60,000 nucleotides of DNA from Cristatella mucedo (lineage: Eukaryota > Bryozoa > Phylactolaemata > Cristatellidae): the NCBI GenBank assembly GCA_009760855.2, contig WPIO01000002.1:14070001-14130000 (forward strand), read 5' to 3'. Positions within the stretch are counted from its first letter, which is position 1. Every line of letters starts with the position of its first letter. Positions 52,201 to 54,557 of this stretch are shown in pieces. Under the pieces are notes generated by a model. The model searched no databases. It was not told the origin of the DNA and was given only the letters and a program-made list of their open reading frames with translations. Position numbers and translations under genes: made by a program.

Positions 52201-52530
52201 CATCCTATAATTAGAAGACCTAATAAAGCAGGAGCCAAAAGTATGCGAACATTCTTTAGGCCGCAAGCCCCCACATTTAGTATCGCAGTCTTAGGATGAG
52301 ATGCCTTCATAAGTGCTTGCAAGCAGCTTGAGGTGTGAAAAGCATTGCCAGCGCCTGCACACATAGAGCTACAAAAGTACCAAAGTAATTATTTGTCCCG
52401 AAATTCTTCTCGTTCAACTAAATTCTGAAACTTACAGCACGTAGTAGGCATTCGCTGACGCATTCCGAACCGAGCCCAGCCGCTTGGTAACTGCTTGGAG
52501 CGCCCGAGCGACACGCAAGGGCGCAGCCAT
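34..52530 (-). CDS. M3-family oligopeptidase-like protein, zinc site lost (17-exon gene, whole extent)
   Basis: I joined 17 short blocks with GT/AG borders and matching phases into one open frame of about 684 aa: 1-32 presequence-like, 33-151 N-terminal helical region, 152-437 middle, 438-614 former catalytic core, 615-684 C-terminus. Family members are zinc endopeptidases that degrade short peptides in cytosol, mitochondria or plastids. Blocks such as LPNFSAI, LQPWDIYYY, WHPTVDVYEV, LGYFFLDPYAR and WMDSCRG mark the family, and the length fits oligopeptidase A (about 680 aa). The zinc motif HExxH is Y504-Q505-F-G-N508, the third ligand Glu is G534, and the C-terminal Tyr-rich loop is missing, so peptidase activity is not expected. 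The gene looks maintained: there is no in-frame stop and splice sites are canonical. Function is unknown; peptide binding or a regulatory role towards an active paralogue is inference. The last two exon borders are the least certain. Confidence 0.85.
532..575 (-). CDS. Exon 16 of M3-like gene (44 bp, tentative borders)
   Basis: It encodes KEPMIWDCMKDIVV. The acceptor CCTGTGAG is weak and defines a 60-bp intron; the donor is GTAG|GTTTTG. The 'W-x2-M-x2-I' spacing fits the family helix here and the phases join. A 39-bp alternative using AGTAAAG as acceptor also keeps frame when paired with another exon 17 acceptor, giving a different 12-residue stretch. cDNA would decide. Confidence 0.6.
636..711 (-). 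CDS. Exon 15 of M3-like gene (residues 574-599)
   Basis: The acceptor is ACAATTTCAG and the donor is TCAAG|GTAAGT. It encodes ARKHMHAVDICEQLYISAYD and MEMHS, matching 'Ax+xxxAxxxhxQLxxAxFDhxLH' (h, hydrophobic) of the family. The split codons fit both sides. Confidence 0.88.
1394..1598 (-). CDS. Exon 14: second half of zinc motif and third ligand position, both changed
   Basis: The acceptor is GTGAATTGCAG and the donor is ATTAGTG|GTAAGT. It opens FGNGLQQLLSRSPYSEIHGQ, equivalent to 'FGHGLHHMLTxxxYSExxG', so the second zinc His is Asn. Further on, QDTLGVCGKV stands where active members have 'WDAVELPSQF', replacing the third ligand Glu by Gly. The following helix (MSRHWESGQALSD) is well conserved. 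Confidence 0.92.
1795..1913 (-). CDS. Exon 13: ends in the degenerate first half of the zinc motif
   Basis: The acceptor is ACCCTGCAG and the donor is TATCAG|GTATGC. It encodes LSISPPLGKRPALMSPADIT and ends SLCYQ. In active homologues this reads 'P...GKP.LL...EV.TLFHE', so the zinc-binding His and the catalytic Glu are Tyr and Gln. Both substitutions are read directly from TAT and CAG codons at the splice junction. Confidence 0.9.
1914..3205. other. Intron 12, no recognised feature
   Basis: It separates exons 12 and 13. Open frames here are short and lack codon or family signals. The 128-codon plus-strand frame at 1811-2197 is mostly antisense to exon 13. Confidence 0.5.
3206..3289 (-). CDS. 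Exon 12 of M3-like gene (residues 438-466)
   Basis: The acceptor is TTGTTGCAG and the donor is CAGAG|GTTGGT. It encodes GSQLGYFFLDPYARLEQKL and WMDSCR, the conserved 'GxxhGYFYhDhxxRxxKxxGAWMDxxRxR' segment (h, hydrophobic) just before the catalytic core. The usual GGAW is VVW here. Confidence 0.92.
4660..4760 (+). repeat. LINE 3' tail fragment
   Basis: It contains GCAAATGTAAATTGCC, then GATCGAGTTCTCTAAGGGCG and an ATT-rich end. This is the same 3' end as the copies at 26262-26340 and 54775-54850. Only the 3' UTR is present, which is typical 5' truncation. Confidence 0.7.
4828..4980. repeat. Diverged direct repeat (about 40 bp, two copies)
   Basis: TTTTTGATTAAATTATAGGT at 4828 is followed by TATTATGAGCTAAGACGTGT. 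It recurs from about 4941 as TTTTTTGATGAAACTATAGG then TATCATGAGCCAAGACATGT. Spacing is about 115 bp and the origin is unknown. Confidence 0.55.
6568..6680 (+). repeat. SINE A (tRNA-derived), truncated head
   Basis: It has a tRNA B-box-like GGGCTCGAGCCCCGAGG, then the body AGCGCCTGAATAGAGATTAA and the tail GCTATACAAATGAAATATAT. The same architecture occurs at 8807, 26362, 27905 and 49425. Confidence 0.78.
7239..7305 (-). CDS. Exon 11 of M3-like gene (residues 416-438)
   Basis: The acceptor is CATTTTGTAG and the donor is GAAG|GTCAGT. It encodes NTWHPTVDVYEVHSE, matching the family 'WHPDVxxYxVxD' strand. Confidence 0.9.
7938..8031 (-). CDS. Exon 10 of M3-like gene (residues 384-415)
   Basis: The acceptor is AATTTTAG and the donor is GTTGTG|GTAAGA. 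It encodes EDYFPFPVVLNGLFEMCQKL and LGITVV. This is the 'YFPxxxVxxGLFxxxxxLxGIxh' block (h, hydrophobic), phase 0 at its end. Confidence 0.93.
8192..8260. repeat. 23-bp tandem repeat, three copies
   Basis: The unit AAGGCCGTGGTAAGTTAGCC + ACT occurs at 8192-8214 and 8215-8237 exactly, and at 8238-8260 with two changes. It lies in intron 9, 161 bp from exon 10. Confidence 0.9.
8807..8955 (-). repeat. SINE A, near full length
   Basis: In reverse orientation it has the tRNA-like head (GCCGAGCTGGTTTAGTCTAG... with GTGGGCTCGAGCCCCGAGG as B box), the AAGCGCCTGAATAGAGATTA body and an AT-rich tail. The family has tRNA-like promoter boxes but no functional tRNA fold is implied. Confidence 0.82.
9326..9466 (-). 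CDS. Exon 9 of M3-like gene (residues 337-384)
   Basis: The acceptor is GATCTTTAG and the donor is TATGG|GTAAGT. It encodes KALDELAQLQQYAASEGF and then KLQPWDIYYYRRRQCAALYG. The 'LQPWDxxYYxxxxR' signature is diagnostic for the family. Confidence 0.93.
9467..11299. other. Intron 8, distal part, no recognised feature
   Basis: Frames at 9880-10390 on both strands are open for about 100 codons. They overlap each other and show no family signature or splice support, so I treat them as chance. Confidence 0.45.
11300..11560 (-). pseudogene. Tc1/mariner transposase relic
   Basis: Minus-strand reading gives NDSKHTTRAAKQFF and then WPSQSPDLNPIEHL followed by a stop. These are the second and third catalytic-Asp regions of a Tc1-type DDE transposase. 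Frames are broken and no terminal inverted repeats are recognised. Confidence 0.8.
12500..14400 (-). pseudogene. Decayed multicopy element ORF (CLWDSR/FHQE family)
   Basis: Scattered over three minus-strand frames are CYFCMVDP (about 13970), EWRLFIDSP (about 13510), PSVHLKEDYAFVNML (about 13410), GDFKTVPFL with ICLWDSRDA (about 13260) and HFHQELLGLERRYQGQYSEN (about 12600). In this order they match a protein repeated widely in metazoan genomes and usually annotated as uncharacterised. I do not assign it to a named transposon class. Stops and frameshifts are frequent, and repeat C is inserted at 12705-12845. Confidence 0.72.
12705..12845 (+). repeat. Repeat C copy 1
   Basis: It shares ATTAAAGCGAGAAAG, CGTGGCAAGATGG, ACTACTATGACTCAGC and AGTCCACAGGCAGTGA with copies at 25425 and 43215. 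The unit is about 130 bp, is non-coding and has no obvious tRNA box. This copy lacks the adjacent microsatellite. Confidence 0.75.
14401..16129. other. Intron 8 interior, no recognised feature
   Basis: Two overlapping open frames near 15397-15672 on opposite strands show no homology I recognise. Nothing else stands out. Confidence 0.4.
16130..16745 (+). repeat. LINE fragment, RT C-terminal region and 3' UTR
   Basis: It translates in pieces to ...FNHVSPLLKELGWLPVDQR... and to the 'LWNSLP'-type block, closely paralleling 39127-39690. Several in-frame stops make it a dead copy. Confidence 0.8.
16840..17000 (-). repeat. SINE B, degraded
   Basis: It contains CAGCCTCTTCAATAAGCAGC, GAAGAGCCTTAGCGACTATT and an eroded B box (ACCCACGACTTGGTCGTG). 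The pattern is the same as 23005 and 25538. Confidence 0.68.
17590..18075 (+). pseudogene. Tc1/mariner transposase relic
   Basis: Plus-strand pieces SKINLFLGT and KHGGGRIMVNAS correspond to the Tc1 blocks 'ESKFxLFGSDG' and 'KHGGGxxMVWG' around the first and second catalytic Asp. Frames are broken and no intact ORF remains. Confidence 0.6.
18125..18290 (+). repeat. SINE B copy
   Basis: The B box is GGTTCGAATCCTGCAGTGGG, followed by GCGATCCTACATTGCCCACT, GGCGATGGCGATAG and TATAAATAAGGCTGTTGAAT. This is the clearest plus-strand member of the second tRNA-SINE family. Confidence 0.8.
18300..20065. repeat. Two-level minisatellite (about 21-bp units in about 240-290-bp blocks)
   Basis: The basic unit is close to TCTCTTGCGGACGATGCCG. 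It repeats with heavy variation over 1.7 kb and produces 95-135-codon open frames on both strands (for example LADDAVS repeats) that are by-products. A punctuating phrase CCGGCTCTCTGATACAC recurs near 18308, 18549, 18773, 19302, 19567 and 19977, giving a higher-order period. It lies in intron 8, about 1 kb from exon 8. Confidence 0.85.
20589..20640. repeat. (AC)n microsatellite
   Basis: About 26 uninterrupted AC dinucleotides. Confidence 0.97.
21110..21211 (-). CDS. Exon 8 of M3-like gene (residues 303-337)
   Basis: The acceptor is CTTATTTTAG and the donor is GAGCA|GTAAGA. It encodes HDAALMLGYSSYAELSMESK and MAGTVENVLNVL, a near-textbook copy of the M3 block 'xxxLLGFxxYAxLsLxxKMAxxxxxVxxFL'. 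Confidence 0.93.
21749..21809. repeat. (GT)n microsatellite
   Basis: About 30 GT dinucleotides with one TTTG interruption, followed by GT-rich variants to 21840. Confidence 0.97.
21840..23004. other. Intron 7 part, no clear feature
   Basis: A SINE B-like end fragment (TAGCTGATTTAATAGCCTCT) is visible near 22936. Otherwise nothing is recognised. Confidence 0.45.
23005..23185 (-). repeat. SINE B copy
   Basis: In reverse orientation it carries CAGGATTCGAACCCACGACC (B-box complement), GATCGCCCATCG, GGCTATCACCACTGCTTGCA and the AGCTGATTCAACAGCCTCTT end. Near full length. Confidence 0.82.
23262..23960 (-). repeat. LINE 3' fragment (RT C-terminal and UTR)
   Basis: The minus strand gives the C-terminal RT blocks also seen at 40185-40860, and both begin with the same AACTCCACAAAGACTAAGTG text. 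Frames are interrupted. Confidence 0.72.
25291..25420. repeat. Compound (TA)n-(CA)n-(TG)n microsatellite
   Basis: A short TA run, ACACACACACG and then about 45 TG repeats, directly adjoining repeat C at 25425. Confidence 0.97.
25425..25830 (+). repeat. Repeat C copy 2, split by a SINE B
   Basis: The first half (ATTAAAGTGAGAAAGCC ... GTGGCAAGATGG ... TTGTCTTTTGTGA) ends at about 25520. The second (CTTGGCAAAGCGAGTCCACA ... ATGAGCTGCTCG) resumes at about 25762. Between them lie an AAATA run and a minus-strand SINE B. GT tracts flank both outer sides. Confidence 0.75.
25538..25715 (-). repeat. SINE B inserted in repeat C
   Basis: It contains AGCTGATTAAACAGCCTCTT, GCCTTAACGGCTATCACCAC, GAATCGCCCACTGCAGGAAT and CCCACGACCTCGGGACCGAG. 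It is flanked by AAATAAATAAATAAAT on the tail side, marking the poly-A/T end. Confidence 0.85.
25850..26345 (+). repeat. LINE 3' end with full UTR
   Basis: The RT C-terminus is visible as LPTCVTSPNLTTFKKKLKMH then LFMTAF, followed by stop and a 3' UTR that ends GCCTAGAAAGAGATTGAGTT ... GGTGCTTTATCAAG. This is the best local reference for the family and for the copy inserted in the viral element. Confidence 0.85.
26362..26512 (-). repeat. SINE A copy
   Basis: Reverse-oriented: AATTCATTAGTATAGCACCC, TAAATCTCTATTCAGTCACT, GGGGCTCGAGCCCACGACCT and CACCTTAACCG. Near full length. Confidence 0.85.
26860..27190 (+). repeat. LINE fragment, RT N-terminal fingers
   Basis: YRQFSLLPCLSQTLEKIVTM and SENFSRDSSDITPLKLL correspond to 'YRPISLLPxLSKhhEKhh' (h, hydrophobic) and 'F+...STETALL' of L2/CR1-type RT. 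Upstream sequence is degraded. Confidence 0.75.
27087..27293. repeat. 65-bp inverted repeat within LINE remnant
   Basis: Left arm 27087-27151 (GAGAAGAATGAATTGTCAGA...) and right arm 27229-27293 are reverse complements with only about five mismatches, around a 77-bp centre. Confidence 0.88.
27755..27904 (+). repeat. SINE B copy inside a SINE A
   Basis: It contains GGGCCGTGATAGCCCAGGAG, GGTTCAAATCCTGCAATTGG, TATTGCCAACTGCAAGCCGT and GATAGCCGATAAGGC. It is preceded by a lone SINE A B-box (GTGGGCTCGAGCCCCG at about 27745). Confidence 0.82.
27905..28140 (+). repeat. SINE A copy plus duplicated tail
   Basis: Head GGTCCAGCGGTTAAGGTGCT, B box GTGGGCTCGAGCTCGGAG, body GAAGCGCCTGAATAAAGATT and tail. 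A second body/tail fragment (CACCTGAATAAAGATTAAGT) follows at 28085-28140. Confidence 0.82.
28477..28665 (-). CDS. Exon 7 of M3-like gene (residues 240-303)
   Basis: The acceptor is CATTTATAG and the donor is CAGAG|GTGGGT. It encodes GPWQVTLHPAVFNAVLSYCS and REVRWNAWQAYNNRAS. The block corresponds to 'xPWxxTLxxPxxxxhhxxxxxRxlRexhxxAxxxRAS' (h, hydrophobic) in active members. Confidence 0.9.
28666..29589. other. Intron 6 part, no recognised feature
   Basis: Overlapping frames at 28874-29207 show no family signal. Confidence 0.45.
29590..30060 (+). repeat. LINE fragment, RT palm region
   Basis: LLALHDLSVTFDTIDHKIIL matches the 'LLDLSAAFDTIDHxxLL' motif carrying the first RT Asp. The following frame is scrambled and no YADD box is intact here. 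Confidence 0.8.
30310..30500. repeat. (TCTCTG)n/(TC)n pyrimidine tract
   Basis: About 190 bp of TCTCTGTC-type repeats. The open frames across it are low-complexity artefacts. Confidence 0.93.
31260..31740 (+). repeat. LINE fragment, RT C-terminus
   Basis: VKELRWLLVDRVIQSKILAL then THKACLGLA and DNTLAVSSF are diverged versions of the 39127-39618 segment. It is followed by UTR-like sequence. Confidence 0.8.
31926..31995 (-). repeat. LINE 3' tail fragment
   Basis: Reverse-oriented tail: ATAATAATAAG, ACAGCACCCGCAGAGAACTA, AATCTCTTTCGAGGC. Confidence 0.65.
32067..32171 (-). CDS. Exon 6 of M3-like gene (residues 205-240)
   Basis: The acceptor is TTTCTGCAG and the donor is GATAA|GTATGG. It encodes RYNVGKSGSLFKHTIVDPAH and AEIPPGILQFIAAD, the region that normally reads 'NV-x-AT-x-x-F...GLPxxLL'. 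The split codons on both sides are in register. Exons 5 and 6 are only 406 bp apart. Confidence 0.85.
32578..32738 (-). CDS. Exon 5 of M3-like gene (residues 152-205)
   Basis: The acceptor is ATCTGTAG and the donor is TTTAG|GTATGT. It contains LSGAELPDSKKEKLLAVLKK and then LSAEKNQF. This is the conserved 'sGaxLpxxkkxxLxxIxxxLxxLsxxF' helix of M3 proteins and was the first block that revealed the gene. Confidence 0.9.
32739..33289. other. Intron 4 edge, no recognised feature
   Basis: An 82-codon frame at 32901-33149 shows no recognisable motif. Confidence 0.4.
33290..33365 (+). repeat. SINE B head fragment
   Basis: GCGTGGTTTCGAGTCCTGCC and the preceding GGGTATGGTGCTC resemble the tRNA-like head; the body is absent. 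Confidence 0.5.
33400..34725 (+). repeat. LINE, longest copy (linker, RT, 3' UTR)
   Basis: In order: DDRFSSFFVSKIDKITESI (linker before RT), SLRRVVADKLNSYIETA-like fingers, LLEHLTSRLGITGTALQWFR, FHFYADDT (YADD active site, 34315-34340), LLKLNDDKTNLLV, and the UTR end GCCTAGAAAGAGATTAAGTT. It has several stops, including one directly after the YADD box. Confidence 0.87.
34726..34800 (+). repeat. SINE B 3' fragment
   Basis: TTGCCTACTGCAAGTAGCAG followed by AATGAGGCTATTCAATCAGC, abutting the LINE tail. Confidence 0.6.
35600..36300 (-). pseudogene. Tc1/mariner-like transposase relic
   Basis: Minus strand: HIIFQQEDARR (second Asp region, here Glu), then RSEPIELLWDDIDRQLR, the 'SPDLNPIEHhWDELxRRhR' block (h, hydrophobic), and a degraded C-terminus. 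Broken by stops. Confidence 0.7.
36530..36605 (-). repeat. SINE A head fragment
   Basis: CTTTACATATGCCGAAGGGC followed by TCGAGCCCTAGTCGTTAAAG. Confidence 0.6.
36880..37930 (+). repeat. LINE fragment, RT to 3' UTR
   Basis: Pieces: AAFDTFGRSILLEHLTPCLH, TGSVLNWVRSYFSD, FYTDDTQL (YADD equivalent) and DFLKSNEDRTNTLA, ending AAAGATTTAGTTCTCTCAGG. Heavily mutated. Confidence 0.82.
38575..39690 (+). repeat. LINE fragment with 163-codon open RT C-terminus
   Basis: It starts in the 'GVPQGSVLGP' region, has YHFHTDDTLHTLYLSF (active-site box) and ISENFL, then a stop. It reopens at 39127-39618 (LLKELGWLPVELPVEQRIQS, RSFSSAGPRLWNSLPQFL). It is the least decayed stretch of the family here, but not functional. 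Confidence 0.87.
40185..40860 (-). repeat. LINE fragment (RT C-terminus and UTR)
   Basis: Minus strand gives VMKELQVPVDQWIQSKIITL and NNTLAILLVCLKTFGDISLL. It parallels 23262-23960. Confidence 0.8.
40861..41725. other. Intron 4 edge, no recognised feature
   Basis: No homology, repeat or structured signal seen. Confidence 0.45.
41726..41782 (-). CDS. Exon 4 of M3-like gene (57 bp, residues 133-151)
   Basis: A 19-codon exon between ACTTTCAG and AAG|GTAATG. It encodes VETAKKEKFSDPVLYNAIK, matching the family's 'S-x-LY-x-A-hK' block (h, hydrophobic). It is phase 0 at both ends. Confidence 0.82.
42052..42180 (-). repeat. (AC)n/(AT)n tract and LINE fragment
   Basis: A 24-bp AC run and ATATATAT at 42052-42085 adjoin a minus-strand RT piece, YPFLPGYRKATGPLQLVMKI, corresponding to the start of the 39127 segment. 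Confidence 0.75.
43215..43370 (+). repeat. Repeat C copy 3
   Basis: CAATTAAAGCAAGCAAGTCC, CACGTGGCAAGATTG, CGTGACAGAACTACTATGAC and GCGAGTCCACAGGCAGTGAG. An ACACACACATATAC stub lies on the 5' side. Confidence 0.78.
43690..44400 (-). pseudogene. Tc1/mariner transposase relic
   Basis: Minus strand: SSDLNPIECLWG (third Asp region, about 43735), KQDNEPKHSANGVQYYF (second Asp region, about 43840) and upstream GLIVLGCFSS-type sequence. Frames are broken. Confidence 0.8.
44643..44750. repeat. Short inverted and direct repeats
   Basis: GGATTCTTCCATTTT (44643) pairs with AAAATGGAAGAATAATCC (44717-44734), and CCATTTTGAATGAA occurs twice directly. Possibly a remnant of a small foldback element. Confidence 0.6.
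45144..45280 (-). CDS. Exon 3 of M3-like gene (residues 87-132)
   Basis: The acceptor is TTCTGTAG and the donor is AGAAGG|GTAAGC. It encodes KWSFDEIFVPIEKAVFPLSY and ARHLSLVKSKDFLEAYRR. This corresponds to the family's conserved 'TWxxxxxPLExxxxxL' helix pair. It ends in phase 0. Confidence 0.87.
45790..45960 (-). repeat. SINE B, degraded
   Basis: AGCTGATTCAGCAGCCTCTT, AAGAATTGCCTGCTGCATGT and CCTACAACGTGGGTCGTAAG. Confidence 0.65.
46165..46265 (-). repeat. (ATA)n and LINE 3' tail
   Basis: An AATAATAAT run followed by GCACTTGATAAAGCGCCCTC and TCTCTCTAGGTGCTTTACAT, the reverse of the LINE end. Confidence 0.8.
46266..48896. other. Intron 2 interior, no recognised feature
   Basis: A purine-rich GA tract lies at 46320-46440. 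A frame at 47988-48060 is followed by a donor-like AAAG|GTGAGT but has no family match and is not needed for frame (exons 2 and 3 join directly). Confidence 0.45.
48897..49075 (-). repeat. LINE 3' UTR fragment
   Basis: Reverse-oriented: ATAATAATAATACTACACTT, GTTAAAGCACCCTCACAGAA, then CATGGTTAGGGGTGACATGC and AGGGTTAGTATGCATATGC, matching the UTR at 26150-26220. Confidence 0.8.
49425..49520 (+). repeat. SINE A copy
   Basis: GTCGTGGGCTCGAGCCTTTC, GGATAGAGATTAAGTTCCCT and TAGGGCACTATACGAATGAA. Confidence 0.8.
50071..50234 (-). CDS. Exon 2 of M3-like gene (residues 32-87)
   Basis: The acceptor is ...CTGTTTCAG and the donor is CAAG|GTATTT. It encodes LPEIPTDTAQNNEML followed by MDSLPNFSAITASAAVNA. 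The LPxFxxI block opens the N-terminal domain of oligopeptidase A-type proteins. The length, 164 bp, equals 1 + 54 codons + 1, keeping frame with both neighbours. Confidence 0.82.
50935..51215 (-). repeat. LINE fragment, RT thumb region
   Basis: Minus strand ASNFPKLNNDRTN and LSLGELIFSTIKSAYFQLRN match 'NFLKLNxxKTE...DxxLSFxxxIxxhxKSxxFxLRxh' (h, hydrophobic). Open for 89 codons but without the active-site box. Confidence 0.82.
51950..52100 (+). repeat. SINE B, near full length
   Basis: Head TTAGCCCAGCAGGTAAAGTG, B box GAGTTCGAGTCCTGCACTGG, body TTTATTGCCCACTGCAAGCG, then GGTATACAAATGAAGC. Confidence 0.85.
52436..52530 (-). CDS. Exon 1: start codon and mitochondrial-type presequence
   Basis: ATG at 52530-52528 with A at -3 and G at +4. 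It encodes 31 residues plus two bases, beginning MAAPLRVARALQAVTKRLGS. There are five Arg and one Lys in 31 residues, no Asp or Glu, and an amphipathic look: a mitochondrial targeting peptide by composition. The donor is GTGCT|GTAAGT. Its phase (2) joins exactly to exon 2. The exon is CpG-rich compared with its surroundings, as expected for a 5' end. Confidence 0.72.
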
Positions 52531-52570
52531 GATGGATGGTTATCACATCGGTCAAGGTCGAATCTCGAAG
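52436..52570 (-). promoter_or_regulatory. CpG-rich 5' end of the M3-like gene
   Basis: This stretch holds clusters such as CGCCCGAGCGACACGC in a region otherwise poor in CpG. It overlaps exon 1 and the presumed transcription start. No TATA box is evident immediately upstream on the minus strand. Confidence 0.4.
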
Positions 52571-53303
52571 CCCTCTGCCCTCCCCCTCTAGATGTCAAGT
52601 CCCAGAGCAGTAATTCATTCTTGCCCTGAATATTAATTCGTGGTCGCTGTAAAAATTGGCTGTAAAATAAGTTGTTGAGCATCTCTATACCGATCATCTG
52701 GCTACACTACACTCAGCGGTTGGTAGCACAGTAGACACTCATTTTTGCTCGGTATATATCTGTGCAACTTCCAGTTTATGTAGTTGCTGAATAACACGCG
52801 ATCGTAAACGCTCCCTCTTGTATAAGGCTACATCAATACCTGGTCTAAGGTGTAAGTTTATGATTACGAAACGCAGATGTAATCATGCTTATATACGGCT
52901 AAAAATTTAATGTTTACTCTAAGCAAGCTTTCATCCAGAGAAAATAGCATTGTTTAGAAGAATGTCCGACTCAGACGCTTAACAGTGACACTTGGAACTA
53001 GCCCTAGATACTTTAGCATGCACTGTTTGGCACTGCGGAGCATTTAACGACAAGCAATGCAAATGGGAAACTGTATTGTCCGGTAGGGAGCACAGCGAGT
53101 GCGAACAGCCTTTTCTCTCCGTGCTCAGCTGGCAAATGAGGTGACTGGTGAAATTCAGGACCAATATCTATTCAGAGCATCCAAGCACAACATACGAATG
53201 CTACAATCAGCTCCAATGCATGCACTTATACAGACAATATCTGACCGCAATGGCAATCAGTGTTCCAATAAGTCAGAAATAAGCCAGTACTCCATTATGT
53301 AAG
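52571..53303. other. Region between gene 5' end and viral element
   Basis: No repeat or open frame with homology is recognised. It is presumably the promoter-proximal flank of the M3-like gene. Confidence 0.4.
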
Positions 53304-53405
53304 AAAAGTAACTTATTAGGACATTTCCCATTCAATCCTCCTCATGCTCACTATCGTTCGCATTTCGAAGTCTTGAAAGTGAAACAGTCCTAATAATTTA
53401 CTTTT
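53304..53405. repeat. 19-bp inverted repeat at the host/virus boundary
   Basis: AAAAGTAACTTATTAGGAC (53304-53322) and GTCCTAATAATTTACTTTT (53387-53405) are inverted copies with one mismatch and a 64-nt loop. Base composition becomes strongly AT-rich immediately to the right. Confidence 0.8.
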
Positions 53406-53590
53406 CCTCCAACATTAAAACTGTTTTCTTATATTTTATCTATATTATAGTAAACATAATTTTATTTAAATGATTTATTTATTATATTATACAAATGCCT
53501 TTGTCCTATGTTTCTAGAACATTGCTAAGGAGAAAAGGAGAAAAAGCAAGTTGGAAAAAATGAGTTAATAATATATTTAAAAAACACTCT

Positions 53591-54133
53591 ATGCGTACAA
53601 TTGATGTGCCTACTAAGGTTAAAGAACTAAGTTCTTTTGTTACAAAGTATACCTATCCAGAATGTAATACATGTTTATTTGATAAAGTTTATAGAGTTTA
53701 TAGTTTAGAACATATTTTACAAGAAGTTGCTTCTAAAGCTGTTTATTGGAGAAAATGTTTAGTTGAAAAGCACATCGAAAAGTGTAAACAGAAAAGGAGA
53801 TCTGAAATTAGTAAAATGAAATGGCCTGAGAAATATAAAGAAATTGTATTAATTAATTCAAAATTACAAAGTGAAGAATATACACATTGCAGACATCATA
53901 CTAATTATAATAATAATGTTAGTACTGATGATTGTTTTTGTGATAAAGATGAACATTCTTGGAAAACAAAGTATGATTATGACAAAGAACTTGAACAATT
54001 AGGTTTTCCAGAAATTGTAGTAATAAATTATGATATTGAAATTGCTGAAAATACTAGTGATGTTTGTAATTGTATTTTTTCAAATTGTCGTCATACTCCT
54101 CTTCCTAGACCTGGTACAAGACCTTGGAAGTAA
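53591..54133 (+). CDS. Viral cysteine-rich protein, unknown function
   Basis: A 180-aa open frame, intact. Cys pairs include YPECNTC (about 22-28) and the C-terminal CNCIFSNCRH; further Cys/His lie at CRHH and CFC. The middle is lysine-rich and helical (residues 38-95). The C-terminus is proline/arginine-rich. Zinc binding is plausible, but I recognise no family. It starts after an AT-rich leader and is followed 22 bp later by the two-TM gene on the same strand. Confidence 0.68.
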   Translation: MRTIDVPTKVKELSSFVTKYTYPECNTCLFDKVYRVYSLEHILQEVASKAVYWRKCLVEKHIEKCKQKRRSEISKMKWPEKYKEIVLINSKLQSEEYTHCRHHTNYNNNVSTDDCFCDKDEHSWKTKYDYDKELEQLGFPEIVVINYDIEIAENTSDVCNCIFSNCRHTPLPRPGTRPWK

Positions 54134-54155
54134 ATTCTAAAATTAATATAGGACA

Positions 54156-54557
54156 ATGTCAGACCTTCGAACCAAATATGCAAATACCAAGTATAATCAA
54201 ATACTTTTAGACAATGATAGAATTAAAGGTTGCTTAACTAAATTAATAAGAGTTAAATATGTTTTTCAATTTATAGGTATCTTAATATCTCTTGCGATTA
54301 CAGTAACCAGTACTTACATTCAAAAACATGAGGAGCTTTCTCACGTAGTAACAGTATTAGGTGCTTTATCAACAATGACAATCTCAATAGATAGTACAAT
54401 ATCACAAATTAATAGATGGAAAAGATCTACTCTTCAAGCAAATCATAGCTTAGTTTCAAAGATTGTAGATGCATTAGACGATGATAAAGTAACTAAAGAA
54501 GAATTCGTTGAAAGATTAATTGAACCAATGGAAAGTCCAGACGCTTCTAAGGCTTAA
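54156..54557 (+). CDS. Viral two-transmembrane protein, unknown function
   Basis: 133 aa. Hydrophobic segments lie at about 35-54 (VFQFIGILISLAITVTSTYI) and 62-80, flanked by a basic N-terminal helix and a charged C-terminal helix. This resembles small two-TM virion or SLATT-like membrane proteins only in layout. The tail DALDDDKVTKEEF is acidic and EF-hand-like in spacing but lacks the usual Gly. The frame ends at the left border of the LINE insertion, so the native C-terminus may have been altered. Confidence 0.68.
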   Translation: MSDLRTKYANTKYNQILLDNDRIKGCLTKLIRVKYVFQFIGILISLAITVTSTYIQKHEELSHVVTVLGALSTMTISIDSTISQINRWKRSTLQANHSLVSKIVDALDDDKVTKEEFVERLIEPMESPDASKA

